Shown here: one piece after another, positions 41,019 through 52,771 of the stretch
Position numbering within the stretch: the stretch's first letter is position 1
Layout: the number at the start of each line of letters is the position of its first letter
DNA from: Stemphylium vesicarium
Lineage: Eukaryota > Ascomycota > Dothideomycetes > Pleosporales > Pleosporaceae
NCBI GenBank assembly: GCA_004380135.1
Contig: QXCR01000005.1
Coordinates: 361,462-425,461, forward strand
Direction: 5' to 3'
Length of the DNA: 64,000 nucleotides
The notes under the pieces: model-generated
What the model was told of the DNA's origin: nothing
Databases searched by the model: none
The model's input: only the letters and a program-made list of their open reading frames with translations
Made by a program: the position numbers and the translations under genes

Positions 41019-41749
41019 CTATTGCGATGTGTCGGGTTTAGCGGGTCTCAGCATGAGCTACGAATAGGTTAGCAAACACTGTAAGATTAACATGACCTAG
41101 ATTCGAAACTCACAATAAATGTCATCCGCTCTTTTCCTCCCCACTTCCTCAAGTCAAGATCTACCTCTTTGACAGGTTGAAAGCCATGACGAGCGTACAT
41201 TGGTGCCCCCATTACACTTGCTTCCAAGAAGGCCTCCACGCCTGCTTCGTCTGCTCTTTCGCAACCCCAACGTACCAGCATGCTCCCTGCTCCCCGTCTC
41301 CCATGCTCTTGGCGCGTGACCAGCGTATCCAATACGTAGTACGGCCTTGTGCCAAGTATCTCTCGTTTGTTGCCATTGAATAGGACGAAGAGGCTCTTGA
41401 ACATCTCCGGGTCGCTTTCATCGTATGGTTCAGGGATGGTAAGTTCGGCGTCGACCTCTTCCCAAGTTCGCTCTTTGACACCCTCCTGCTGGGGCTTGAC
41501 ATAGCGCCAACGGGCTCCGGCAATCATCTCTCCGGTTGTGATGTCGACGCACTTGAGATAAGGAATACCCTTGTTTATGATGCCATCACGGATGTCTTCC
41601 GTCACTTGATCGAGGGTCTTCTGAGAAGGCTCGCCGCGAGCATAGAGGATGTTGTTGACGGTCGTGCGAAAGACTTCATGCCGTATACGCACATATTGCT
41701 CTGCTTCTTCAGGTTTGAGAAGGGAGATTTGAAGATTAGAATCCGGCAT
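41019..41749 (-). CDS. GNAT-family N-acetyltransferase
   Basis: Exon 1 is 41749-41114 and exon 2 is 41057-41019. The intron (41058-41113, 56 bp) has a GTGAGT donor, a TGCTAAC branch and a TTCGTAG acceptor, and splicing gives 224 residues. Without splicing the frame would stop a few codons after the donor. The GNAT fold is visible. The N-terminal block around EEAEQYVRIRHEVFR is followed by the acetyl-CoA-binding motif A in LVTRQEHGRRGAGSMLV (R-x-x-G-x-G/A type, about 146-160) and the motif-B-like GAPMYARHGFQPV (about 187-199). Such single-domain fungal GNATs acetylate small amines or proteins; substrate is unknown. The gene is divergent from UTP18. Confidence 0.85.
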
Positions 41750-42402
41750 CCTGCTGTGAAATCTGAGTTGTGTTGCAAAGGGATAGTATGTCGGCAGGGA
41801 TGTATAGATTGTGAGTCCCGAGAGATGAAAACGTTAAAAACCGACCTTGAAGGAGTCAGAGACACTTATCCGTAGTCACAATCCGGTAGCTGAGGAGGTT
41901 CCCACCAGGCCTTGCCGTGTTGAGTATCGCTCAATTGCCGTTCGGAATCGGAGTATCTGGAGCAGGTAACAGTCCGAAGCAGCGAGGATTGGTGCGAGGC
42001 GACGTTTCTAGATATGGAGAGTGACGCCCTTTGTCGTCGGGCGCCTTGCAAGTCGAAAGGGCGGCAGGCCTCTTGCGGGGCATTCTTTCCCGCGTCTAAA
42101 GCGTCACGAATGGCATCGTGGCCGCTCATCTACAGCTTGGTGCTATGGCAAGACGAAGCGAGTGGCCCACTACCCAGTGCCCACGATTTACAGAAATACT
42201 ATGAGGCAGTATCTTTTGCCATGCTGGTGAGGGATTCGGATTAGCTGTTATCGGGAAGCCGTAGCACGTGGTGGGATGGGGAGGTGCGGATCGCGTCTCT
42301 CGCTAATCCCGGTCGCGCGTTCGGGTGATCCCTGCAACAATTTTCTCGACATCAGTTTTGTGATCAACCGCCTGCAACTCTTCACATCCACGAAGCACTG
42401 CA
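41750..42402. promoter_or_regulatory. Divergent promoter region of the GNAT and UTP18 genes
   Basis: About 650 bp separate the two start codons. Small ORFs here have no support. The regulatory role is inferred from position only. Confidence 0.4.
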
Positions 42403-44447
42403 ATGGCACCCGCAACCACCATTCCGCACAAGTCCGGGGGCCACCAGCGATATGGCGCCGGCAAGACGAACAACGCGACGAGACACCAGGCGGATCTCGA
42501 TGCTGGAGATAGCGATGCAGAGGCAGGCGCATTGCAGCCCGTGAAAGAAGCGCAAGACGATGACTTTGAGGGCTTCGGGACGGAAGGAGAAGACGAAAAC
42601 GACGGAGCTCAGGCTGGAGACAGCGACAGCGATGCAGAGAGCGTAGATTTCAAGCTGGATTCCAAGCTCCAGGAGAAGCCTGTGTTGCCCAAGGATGCCG
42701 AAGAAGAGGAGCTTGAGCGCATGATATTTGGTGACTCTGAGGGCTTCCGACAGGGACTAGAAAACTTCTCGCTCGACCGCACGACCGGCACGTATGGCGA
42801 TGAATCAGACGAGTCGAGCGCAGAAGGCGCAGACTACGACGGTGTCGCAGACCAAGACTTGTTCATGTTCGATTCGGGCCCTGTGGCTGCGCCGGCGGGA
42901 TCTGTGGCGAAGAAGTCAGATGAAACGGACGATGAAGACAACAAGCCCGCATGGGAAGACAGCGACGACGAACGACTGGTGGTGAGTTTGGCATCAGTAC
43001 CCCAACTGCGAAAACTACGCGAAACGGCAGACGACGACATGGTTGACGGCAGGGAATACTCGCGAAGGCTACGGAAGCAGTACGAGCGGCTCTACCCCAC
43101 ACCGGACTGGGCCAAGCATGCAACAGGCAAGGCAAACAAGAAGCGGCGTCGCACCATGGACGACGATGAGAGCGGAGACGAGTCAGCAAGCGACATGGAC
43201 GTTGACGACGAGGATCTGTCTACACAGCCGCTTGCCAGGTTGTTGAAGGATGCCGACATCCTTTCGCGGACCTCAAGAGGCAATACGAAGCGGAGAAAGC
43301 TGCAAGCGGGCACCATCGACATCCAGCGACTGAAGGATGTCGCCAAATCTGGACCAGTAAGCCATCCGAGCCTTATCTTAGAACGCATCATAACTAACCA
43401 TCAATGCAGTCTGCCATCACCTCGCTCTCGTTCCACCCTGCCTACCCACTGTTACTCTCTTCCGGCCCCAGTTCAACGCTGTACCTCCATCACGTCAACC
43501 CGAACCCGCCGAACCCTAATCCTCTGCTCACATCACTACATATCAAGCGCACTCCTCTCGTTACGACTGCGTTCCACCCATCCGCTTCAGACTCCCGTAT
43601 CTTCCTGAGCGCACGACGACGCTACTTTCACGTATGGAATATCGCGACAGGTAGGGTGGAAAAGGTGTCGCGTGTCTATGGCCATCAACACGAGCAACGG
43701 ACAATGGAGTTCTTTTCGCTATCACCAAATGGCAAATACATGGCTCTTCGGGGTTCTTCCAGGAAGGGTGGCGGTGTCATCAATATCTTGGATGCGCGAA
43801 CGCTACAGTGGGCGACACAGGTGCGCGTGGAGTCAAGAGGCGGCATTGCCGATTTCGCATGGTGGGGCGATGGCGCTGGCATGTGCATCGCAGGAAAGAA
43901 TGGTGAAATCACTGAATGGAGCGCCGAAGAAGGTGTTGTAGGACGGTGGAACGATGAAGGTGCAGTAGGTACTACTGTCATTGCGATCGGCGGTAAGAGC
44001 GGGCGCGAGAAGTGGCTAGGGGGTGACAGATGGGTGGCTGTTGGAAGCTCCAGCGGAGTGGTCAACATATACGACCGCCGAGCATGGAGTGAGAACGACC
44101 CTTCGGTCAGTGAGGCGAAGGCGCATTCCAATGGTGGCATTCCGAGAGCACCAAAGCCGGTGCGGGATCTTCAGAATCTCACGACTCCAGTTTCGCACCT
44201 TGCATTTACACCGGATGGCCAAGTGCTTGCTATGGCGAGTCGTTGGAAGAACAATGCGATGAGGCTAGTGCACTTGCCTTCCGCCACTGTCTTCAAGAAC
44301 TGGCCTACCGAGAAAACACCACTTGGAAGGATCACGGCCGTCGCATGGGGAAGACCAAGCGAAGATGAGGAGAAAGAGGGTAGTCTAGCACAGTTGGCGG
44401 TTGCCAATGAGGCTGGTCATATCAGGATGTGGGAAATAAGGGCCTAA
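42403..44447 (+). CDS. UTP18: U3 snoRNP / SSU processome WD40 protein UTP18
   Basis: Exons are 42403-43356 and 43410-44447. The 53-bp intron has a GTAAGC donor and a CTAAC branch; it lies in phase 0, giving 663 residues. The N-terminal third is acidic and disordered, then the conserved linker REYSRRLRKQYERLYPTPDWA and IDIQRLKDVAKSGP leads straight into the beta-propeller. WD-type repeats follow, with family landmarks such as YFHVWNIATGRVEKVSRVYGH, FFSLSPNGKYMAL and ITSLSFHPAYPLLL. Utp18 is a nucleolar component of the small-subunit processome needed for 18S pre-rRNA maturation and recruits the exosome helicase through an N-terminal arch-interaction motif; that is family knowledge. Confidence 0.92.
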
Positions 44448-44935
44448 TTCTGGACCTGCGACAAATATAAGCATGTGTCATATCGAGAGGGCCAGTTTGT
44501 GATGGCATATCGACTCTTGCACATCTTCTGTGCCTTGCATACATCCGTTGTTCTCGATTCCTCCTGCACTTGCGAATAGTCTGCCTTTCCCGATTGTCGA
44601 GCACGGGCTCGTACTTCCCGTACTTTCGACTCCTGCAACCTCCCGAAGAGAAGTGGTCAACAGTAATACTTTCCTCAACTTCCGTCTTCTCGCAAACTTC
44701 CCACGTCGTCCCCGCCGTATTCACTAATTGTCTATGCTCACTTTGTTATTACCGCAGCCATGGCAAGCACGCTCTTGATGCTGTCTGGGTACAAAACAAC
44801 AGTCTCGCGCAGCCATTCCTCCATGACCGCAACAGCACTTTTTGGATACGCCGCAGACTACAACATTTGCACAGCAACATACCAGCAACATCTTCGAGGT
44901 TCTATAATTTACGAATACATCTTCTCTCCTTCGGA
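44448..44935. other. UTP18 3' flank and 5' region of the mucin-like gene
   Basis: About 490 bp. The frame of the following gene is open upstream to 44570, but the translated text there is unlike the protein and its first codon is an ATG in apparent leader sequence. I treat it as 5' UTR. Confidence 0.5.
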
Positions 44936-47900
44936 ATGGGCAAAAACAAGCCCCGTAATAGAGATAGAGCGAGGCGTGAGAAGTCTTCCGGGAACGACAA
45001 CATTGCTGCTGGCAATACCTCAACGTCAGCATCGAACACCAAGAGTGTTGACCAATCTTCTGCATCTCCCAGGAACCCTTCTACCCACCCAGATACAGCA
45101 CCCTCCAGCTCGACAGGCCCGTCGACTCCTGCTGCATCAGGGCTTGATAACGCTGCTAGAGCACTGATCCCAAACGTCCCTGCTTGGCGTAGGAGAGCGA
45201 TACCAGCTACCCGAAAGGTCAAACGAGATTCAACCATTCCAAGTACCTCGGCACACCACAAGAAGGATCCCGAAATGAAAGCGAGCCTCGCCTCCCGACG
45301 ATGCTTAGGTCTGCAACCCAGTGGATGGTGGCCATGTCGCTTCTTTCAATGGACATATCGACTCTTCGTGGCATTGACGCGGGCCTACTGGAATGACCAA
45401 CGCAAATGCGCAGACCTGATTCTGACGCTGACTATCATGGGGCTATTCGTCTTTGGTATTTATCTTGTGTTGGAGTTTCTAACCAAAGCATTTCCCGTTG
45501 CTGCCGCTCAGTCTTTCGAGGGAAACTGCAGTGTTGTCTACGTCACAGTTCCGGGACCCATTATCACCATCTCTCTTGTTGCTGCGTCTCCTACAAATCC
45601 AGCACGGGGCACATACTACTTCTCTGTTGTCAACGGTACTACAGGATGGCTGAACAGCGTCGCTCCACCCAGTCGCTTCAGCACATTGGTCACACGAACA
45701 CCAGTGATTACTCCTGTCATCTCTTCGCTGTCATCGACAAGGCCATCCGCTTCTGGTGCGCCTATAGTGCCCCCAACGATGGTTTCGAGCATATCTGTCT
45801 TGCCTGTACCAGTCCCATCGACGTCTACCCTAGGCGCAACGTCCCCGATTCTATCATTGACTAGCTCGACCTTGACAACCTCCATCATGGCCAGTATATC
45901 GGGAAGCACTGCGTTCGTCCCATCGCTAACACCGTCGTCTGGAATTGCACCTTCGCCTGGCACGTCGTTATCTCTAGTCTCGAGCTTACCTGGGCCGATC
46001 AATCAACCGCAGCGGCCATACCCATCGTATCCGCCACTGACCAGCGTCCCTACTACTGGCACCACACCCATCTTACCAGGACCTTCCAATGTACCAAGCG
46101 ATCCTGCTTACATCTCACCATCCATGAGCACTCTCTTATCCCCGACCATACCATCGAGCGCTCCTCCGGCCGCCCCTGAGCCAGGCAAATCACTGATCGC
46201 GCCGACTACGGCGACAAGTTCCACGCCCGATATATCAACCAGTGCATCAATTGGCACACCTACATTCACACTCAGTGGTACACTGCCTCTGGTCTCTTCT
46301 TTTCTGACACAACCCGTTACTTCAGCTATACGAAGTACAGCGCCCGAAGAGTCTACTCCGACTACGATTGACGTGACTCCACCTACGTCTGCTGATATAC
46401 CGCTGGCGTCTTCCTCACCTACTGGCCTACCGCTGACCTCGACTAGTTTATTAACATCAACGTCCAGTCTTGTAGGGGATTCGACTACGACGGTGACCAG
46501 TACATCGATCACCATGAGCTTTTCATTGTTCTCTTCTACCAGCTCTACCACAGGTCTTATTTTGCCAACCACATCGAGCATTCCTGTCGCCGTTCCCAGC
46601 ACCACTCTAAGCAACGAGTCAACGTCGTCATTTAGCCGAAGTGACGGTTTCACAATCTCATTATCAGAGCCTTCTGCGAATCCAAGTATCTCCTCTTCTT
46701 CAATCCTGTCGACGACGCTTGGATCAAGCTTTTTTCCGTCAGAATCGGCCATCAGTTCAGCATCGATACCAGTGGACACCTCGTCCTCCAGTTCGACGGG
46801 CCCATCTACAGCAATCTCAGAAACGTCAAGTCTTCCCTCTGTTCCTGGTAGCCCGGCTACTACAACACCAGGATTACTTTTTCCAAACATCTCTTCATCA
46901 TCGATAACTTTAAGTAGCCCTTTAACGTCCTCTCAAGTAACAATTAGTTCACTTTTACCTTTGCCATCGCCATCTCAAAGCGCGGGATCATCTCTCCCGG
47001 CCAACTTTTCAACGAGTAGTCTGAGCTCATCGACGCCTTTGTCTACCACTGGCTCCAGCTCACCTCTGCCCCTCGCACCGCCGCTGGCCTCCTCATTTAG
47101 TGCGAACCTCACTTCTAGCTTTTCGTCCTCCAGCTCGCTAAGTACGCCGTCAAGCAGTGCGCTCACTCCAGGGTCTTCGGCAAGTTTTGTCACTCTAGTG
47201 CCAAGTGCAAATGTCTCTTCCTCGTCAATCACAGATTCGACATTCTCAACACTGCTTAGCTCAAGCAGCGTCCCGAGCCCAGGACTTGGGGTTGATTCTT
47301 CGGTCATTCTTAGCTCTTCGCCAGGGGGCTCGCCATCTTTGTCGGAAACAAACACGGCAGGATCCAGCGCGGTCTCGAACAGCTTACCGACGGATGTGAC
47401 AGCAACAATCTCGTCGCTGGGATCCTCTTTTACCTCGTCAAGTACTTTGACCTCAGCGCCGAGTTTGACGGCCGCTTTGCCAGTAGTCTCGTCGGCATCT
47501 CCGAGCTCCAACGGAACATCTTTGTTCATCGCACGTGCGATGACAAAGGTGATATCATATGGGGAAAATGAAATCAGCTTCGTGTTTCCATCGCCCAGAA
47601 TCTCGACAACACAATCATACTGGACAGGCGCCTACCCCACTGTCACAGGGCCGCTGCCATCCGATCTCGCGACGATACCGTTGACCACGCGTACGAAGCG
47701 ACAGACACCGCTTTCGGAGGTGCCTTCCTTCGACCCGTTCTCCTCGAGATCGAAACGCTTCAAGACGGTAGTGACAAGAGGTTTTGGAGGTAATGAGACA
47801 TCAAGTGCGTTAGCGAAAAGACAGGGTATCCCGATAACCGTTGTCGAGCCTACACAGCCCTTGGAGACGGCTATCCTGGCGACAAGTACGGTTGCAGTCC

Positions 47901-48544
47901 CCGATGGACCTGGGCCTTCTTCGTGCGGCGAGTCTGGCAATTTTACGCTGAGTTTTGACGACACTGTCGTAGACGGTGACGATACGGTCCTGCTTGTCGC
48001 CAATGGCATGAAGAACCCTTATCATCATCTCTTCTATGCCAACGGGTACACGTACGTACCTGACATGTGGGAGCCATATCCCGCCATCTCGCAGCCCAAC
48101 ATCGCCATGTTCTTGCCGTTGACCGGGCGCCTCCTTCCCAATACGCCGTTTGCAGGCACGATGCTGCCGGGCGAGCTCGGTGCCGGCCCACGGGCTTCTG
48201 TCAACGCATACTGGTTCAACGCGTACTCTGCCTACTTTGGTTGCGCATTAAACGGCCTCACGCCTTGCACACTCCGCATCTCGGGCTATCGCTACGACGA
48301 GGTTCTCAAAGGAGAAGTTGTTGTCGCAGAACAGAACGTAACGATCCCGGCATGCTGGGGCTACATCAACTGTCGTCTTACGCGGGTCTTCTTCAACGAC
48401 CAATTCCGCGCTCTTTCTGGCATCCAGTTCAACGCGTACACCTATAACCTGAACATACCCCAGGTGCACATGATGGACGACTTGCAGATGGAGTGGTACA
48501 ACAACACGTGCTCGGCGGGGATCCTGCGCATCGGACACCGCTGA
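44936..48544 (+). CDS. Giant Ser/Thr-rich type II membrane protein with conserved C-terminal domain
   Basis: I chose the ATG at 44936 (MGKNKPRNRDRARREKSSG), giving 1202 residues without introns; an upstream in-frame ATG would add 122 leader-like residues. Residues 1-155 are basic and Ser/Thr/Pro-rich, presumably cytosolic. A hydrophobic segment at about 158-182 (ADLILTLTIMGLFVFGIYLV) should act as a signal anchor. Residues about 240-900 are overwhelmingly Ser, Thr, Pro and Val, a mucin-like stalk expected to be heavily O-mannosylated. The last ~200 residues (about 1000-1202) form a globular domain rich in Tyr, Asn and Gly with Cys pairs (FYANGYTYVPDMWEPYP, CALNGLTPCTLRISGY, CWGYINC). This end looks like the uncharacterised C-terminal domain of other large fungal surface proteins. 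Role in adhesion or wall structure is inference. Long antisense ORFs over the stalk are composition artefacts. Confidence 0.8.
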   Translation: MGKNKPRNRDRARREKSSGNDNIAAGNTSTSASNTKSVDQSSASPRNPSTHPDTAPSSSTGPSTPAASGLDNAARALIPNVPAWRRRAIPATRKVKRDSTIPSTSAHHKKDPEMKASLASRRCLGLQPSGWWPCRFFQWTYRLFVALTRAYWNDQRKCADLILTLTIMGLFVFGIYLVLEFLTKAFPVAAAQSFEGNCSVVYVTVPGPIITISLVAASPTNPARGTYYFSVVNGTTGWLNSVAPPSRFSTLVTRTPVITPVISSLSSTRPSASGAPIVPPTMVSSISVLPVPVPSTSTLGATSPILSLTSSTLTTSIMASISGSTAFVPSLTPSSGIAPSPGTSLSLVSSLPGPINQPQRPYPSYPPLTSVPTTGTTPILPGPSNVPSDPAYISPSMSTLLSPTIPSSAPPAAPEPGKSLIAPTTATSSTPDISTSASIGTPTFTLSGTLPLVSSFLTQPVTSAIRSTAPEESTPTTIDVTPPTSADIPLASSSPTGLPLTSTSLLTSTSSLVGDSTTTVTSTSITMSFSLFSSTSSTTGLILPTTSSIPVAVPSTTLSNESTSSFSRSDGFTISLSEPSANPSISSSSILSTTLGSSFFPSESAISSASIPVDTSSSSSTGPSTAISETSSLPSVPGSPATTTPGLLFPNISSSSITLSSPLTSSQVTISSLLPLPSPSQSAGSSLPANFSTSSLSSSTPLSTTGSSSPLPLAPPLASSFSANLTSSFSSSSSLSTPSSSALTPGSSASFVTLVPSANVSSSSITDSTFSTLLSSSSVPSPGLGVDSSVILSSSPGGSPSLSETNTAGSSAVSNSLPTDVTATISSLGSSFTSSSTLTSAPSLTAALPVVSSASPSSNGTSLFIARAMTKVISYGENEISFVFPSPRISTTQSYWTGAYPTVTGPLPSDLATIPLTTRTKRQTPLSEVPSFDPFSSRSKRFKTVVTRGFGGNETSSALAKRQGIPITVVEPTQPLETAILATSTVAVPDGPGPSSCGESGNFTLSFDDTVVDGDDTVLLVANGMKNPYHHLFYANGYTYVPDMWEPYPAISQPNIAMFLPLTGRLLPNTPFAGTMLPGELGAGPRASVNAYWFNAYSAYFGCALNGLTPCTLRISGYRYDEVLKGEVVVAEQNVTIPACWGYINCRLTRVFFNDQFRALSGIQFNAYTYNLNIPQVHMMDDLQMEWYNNTCSAGILRIGHR

Positions 48545-49359
48545 CTGATGCAGTAGTCGGACGGTGATGATGCATCATTGGGGGATATTGGGTGGGTTGG
48601 GTCAACATACATATCAGCATAGCATATCTTGGTAGACAGCATATCTAGCATGGCGAATACTACTTCTTCCATGGGCGCACTAGTGTCCCTGCAGATGACT
48701 GTGAGGCCAGTCCCAGATGACTCGGTGACGGCTGGACCTGAGGCTGGCGACGAGGCTGGCGACGAGGCATGAATGCTCCATTGGACAGCAGGCTCTTCCA
48801 CGGCACTCGGTGTCCGAGAAGAGTTTCAGGTGGGTAGTGGCATGTGATGTCGGAGGGGGTCGAGCTACGCGTCGGCAGACTGCGCCAGCAAGAAAAGGGA
48901 AGGGACGACGCGTAGGGCGGGCGTCGGCATGTTCCCTCGCTCCAGATATCATGTCCAGGGTCCGACTATGGCGTCACGCGGCCAAGATGATCCATCACGC
49001 GGGAACCACTGAGGCTGCAGCAGCACTCGATATAGGCAGCGTATCATTCTTTGGGTATTTCTTGTATTTCCTTCTTCTTGTCCTCTCGCCCCAGCTGCAC
49101 GTCTCATTCGTCTCCTCCCCACAATCAGTAGTTCGCGCATCCCCATCTTCGGACCTGGCCTCGAGTAGCCCGCCACAAGCGACTTGCCGCTTGCCAGCCT
49201 AATCCGCCTTGATCCTAGCGTTTTCCCGACAAGCTTGCCGTACCTACGGGTGATAGCAGTCTCTTTCTCGGGTTCTCTGCTCTCTGGGAGAATTCTCTCA
49301 CTGTCGCCGAAGGTTGACCGACGAGTGAGATCCGAGATTCGCTACAAATTCTCAGAGCT
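48545..49359. other. Intergenic, promoter of the CCCH gene
   Basis: About 800 bp. It includes a 12-bp direct repeat (GAGGCTGGCGAC, near 48741-48770) and a pyrimidine-rich stretch before the CCCH gene. No gene is supported. Confidence 0.45.
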
Positions 49360-51433
49360 ATGGCTACCTTCGCGCCCACCAATTTTCCCTCAGACGTCGG
49401 AGACAAACCCCACCAAGAGCCCCCACCACAGCATCTCCAACACGGACCCTTCTCTCACCAGCTCAACCCGCCAACCGCGCCATTCTCCCCCAACCCGCCA
49501 CAGATCTCCCGACGAGCTTCGCGCGACCTCCGCCACCAGTTGTCCAACGGCGCAATGGCAGGCGCAAACGGCCACGCGCCCATGGCAGTCCCAGGCGGGC
49601 GCATCAACGGCGGCCACGAGCATAGGGCAAACCTGCGCGAGATGGGCTTTGCCGGTCCGCGCAGTCCGCCAAACAACAAGAGTAGGTCGCGATACGACGC
49701 TACAAATTTGCATCAACAATTCCTGACATGTGCAGACACCTCACACGTACCTTGTAAATTCTACCGGCAAGGCGCCTGCCAGGCTGGGAAGGCCTGCCCG
49801 TTCCTGCACTCGGATGAGCCGTTAACGGAGAGGGCGCCTTGCAAGTACTTCACAAAGGTAAGACGTGCGCTCGGCCCGCGCCCAAGTCATATTGTGCTAA
49901 TCACGCATCCAGGGAAACTGCAAGTTTGGCCAGAAATGCGCCCTCGCCCACATCCTCCCCAACGGCCATGTCGTGAACCGCGGAAACGCCGGCGCACACT
50001 TTAGCCGTATGAACATTCCACACCACCAAGAAATACCTATGAACAGCTCGCTCCTTACCATGCAAGCCCATATGGGCGGTATGCAGCCCGGCTACCCTTA
50101 CGCTATTCAAGACGAATACGTGAACCAAAAGAACCAATACGACATGATCCCCACTATTGACACCACTTTCTCCTCCCATCCTGGTTCCAACTACGGCTCG
50201 CCGCCAAACGAGAACGGCCGCCTTCCCATCTCGCCTACACAAAAGGGTCTCAGCGTCATGGATGTCGGGCTCCCTGCGTCGTTTGACAGTCAGGGTGTCT
50301 CCACCATGGCCCGATATGGCCCCATCGCCTCTTCGGTGCCTGCGAAATTCCTCGCCAACTCTCCTCCATCATCATACCAAGCCGACTCGTCCGCACTTCG
50401 AAATCTACATGACTCTGCGTTTGGTGATGGCTTGCGAAGAGGGATTGGGGCTTTGGGATCATCCCCGCCAGAATCGGTGGAGCAGCCGACCGGGAGGAGG
50501 ATGCTGCACTCTGAACTCGCTGCAAACCGCTCCCGAGGCATCATGTCCTCGAGTGTGGGTGCGCGGCCTGCGTTCAAGGATGAAGAATGGGATGAAACAG
50601 ATATGATTGGCAAATTCGAGGAGGATCTTCTGCCAAACTCACTCAGTGACCTGCTGACCCCTCAGGAAAAGATGCGCCGCTTCTCGCGCGACCAGGGCGA
50701 GAATGAGAGCTCCTTCTCGCAACGTGCCTCGCAATCTAGGCTCGGTGTATCGCCAACCGCATCAGACCTCAAGTATGGGTCGCCATCAGCAGCGACCGCC
50801 TCTCCATCCCGGTTCCAATCCATGTGGGCAAAGCCTCGCGGACCTACATACGATACAGGATTCGAGTCAGGCTCACTACCAGGCCAGTCAGCCTTCGGGC
50901 ACGTTGGATCGCCGCTCCGTAACTCAAGTCTCCATCCGGGAGCCAGCCCCTCACTGCGCGCCATGAACCGCCCTGCCACCGGCGATTCCAGTCCTTATCT
51001 ATCATCTCCTCCCCGCCAAGCATCCATGAGCATGATCAGCCAACAACTGTCTAGAACTCGCCTATCTGGTAGAGATGAGGCTAGCATTACCAGCAATCCA
51101 GTCCACCCTGGCATCAACCGTGTTGCCTCAGGCTCGAACATCGGAAACTCGGGTGGACGTCTCGGCATGGACCGTGCTGTTAGCAGCAGCAGTATCAATC
51201 GCGAAAGAATTGAGGAAGAGCAAGGTCTATTCAGCATGGAGGAAGAAGAGGACCTCAATAAGAGCAGGGACGGCGCATCTACCACTTCAAGTACCAGCAA
51301 CAAGCGCTTAAGCGGCTTGTCATGGGGTAGCGGCGGCAAGGGCAGCCCAAATCTCGCACCCGTCGGCGGTCATCGTGCCAATGGCTCATCAGGACTCGGA
51401 AAGGAGACTGGACCTTGGGGAAACAACGCCTAA
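49360..51433 (+). CDS. Tandem CCCH zinc-finger RNA-binding protein
   Basis: Exons are 49360-49681, 49736-49857 and 49913-51433. Introns are 54 and 55 bp, and phases close to 654 residues. Two zinc fingers of the spacing C-x7-C-x5-C-x3-H lie at 114-132 and 143-161 (VPCKFYRQGACQAG and APCKYFTKGNCKFG starts). The second intron falls inside the second finger. The remainder is long, Ser/Pro/Gly/Asn-rich and disordered, with a conserved-looking patch around KDEEWDETDMIGKFEEDLLPNSL (quoted in part) that may be a partner-binding motif. Similar fungal proteins bind AU-rich or other mRNA elements, or act as transcription/RNA regulators; the precise role is not known from the sequence. No targeting signal is seen. 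Confidence 0.88.
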
Positions 51434-52771
51434 GCTATTCCGGTTTTGCTTAGGCTGCAATCCCGTTTGCCATATTTTCTTACAGGCTACTCATCTACGA
51501 CACCGATATTCTGACATTCCTCCCATCTCGGTAACTTATTGGAAAACTTCCAGCAATTCTGACGACTTGCATACGGGACATCCACTCTTTCACATAATCC
51601 CTCCATTTCACCTGCTTTACTCAGCATATACAAAAAAGTCCTTGGGCTTCGGCTTTACACATCCAAGCGGGCATGTCTGGCACGTCGGGTGCGGTATACA
51701 ATTTCCTTTATTTATTTTCCTCTCGTGTTCTCCGGAGAAGAGTGAGGGTTTCCCTTCCTTCCTTCCTTTCTTCCTCGATCTTCATGGCTAACGGAGTTTG
51801 ACTATTCAAGTCAACGGCATGTTTTTCCGAGGGGGTCTTTCTTCTGACAACATGGATGAAATATCTGGCACGAAACCTTTTTTTATAACGACGGATATGA
51901 ATGAGCATGGTAGGTTAGCTAAATGTATATATATTCGAGACCTAGAAGAGGCGCACTAGTGAATAAACGGTTGTAATAGTATACATGTGTAAGTGAGCTT
52001 GCGGTTTTTCTCTCTTCTGACGTATGTCTTCTTAGTCTATCTGTTGACCTAGCGCTCACGGCTATCTCGGCTGTGGTGGTAGTCGCAAACCCCTTCGCCA
52101 GGCCAGCACACGTGGTAGAAACCCTCCAGTCTTGGTTGAAGTTCACAATTAAGCAACACCACTTAGACTACTAGCAATGCGGCTTTACACAATGGCTGAG
52201 ACTAGGAACAAACAAGGCAACCAACCAATCAACTTCGGGCAACCACCCTACGCTTCCGGACAATCGCAGCATTTCTGCTCACAGCCTCTCATCGCAGGTG
52301 CCGTTCTTGCCGTCCATTTCGCCTTGGATTGCGCGCGTCATAGACAATGCGAACCATGGAATGGCAAGTGCACCGCCACAGGTTTCAAGCAATCGCCATA
52401 CGACTCGGCTGAGGCTATCCGGTATGCGCCAATGGGGTGGGTAAGGTGTTGGCACGTTTCTGTTCGCTGGTATGGAAATCCTCTCAGAAGCTGTTTTTTG
52501 CGTAGTCTAGAGGTAGAAGAGATAGCGCATAGCTTGTTGATCTTCAGGTCAGTTGATTCAGTTGGGACGCGGGGTAGGATAGTTTGTGTGGGTGAGGTAT
52601 GTGGCTTGCATGGCTAGGGGAGAGACTGGGAGAGGGAGAGAGGTAGGGCATCGAATATAAAAGGGGAGAGGAAGGAAGGCAAGTTGTGGCTGTTCGGTTA
52701 GCGTTCACAGGTAGCCTGTTTTCTTATTTTTGTGTATATCAAATTATTGATATCTGGACTCTTTCATGCTA
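51434..52771. other. Intergenic, 1.3 kb
   Basis: This holds the CCCH 3' flank, with a CCTTCCTTCCTTTCTTCC pyrimidine run near 51751, and upstream sequence of the MARVEL gene. A TATA-like ATATAAAAGG lies at about 52656. An ORF at 52177-52617 has no recognisable content. Confidence 0.45.

Noticed and set aside
44570..44935. 122-codon N-terminal extension of the mucin-like protein from an upstream ATG
   Set aside because: The added text is leader-like, and the MGKNKPRNRDRARRE start after it fits a cytosolic basic head better.
46108..47529. Antisense ORFs of 260 and 184 codons over the mucin-like gene
   Set aside because: They mirror the Ser/Thr-codon bias of the sense strand, giving Val/Glu/Asp-rich text without domains; composition shadows.
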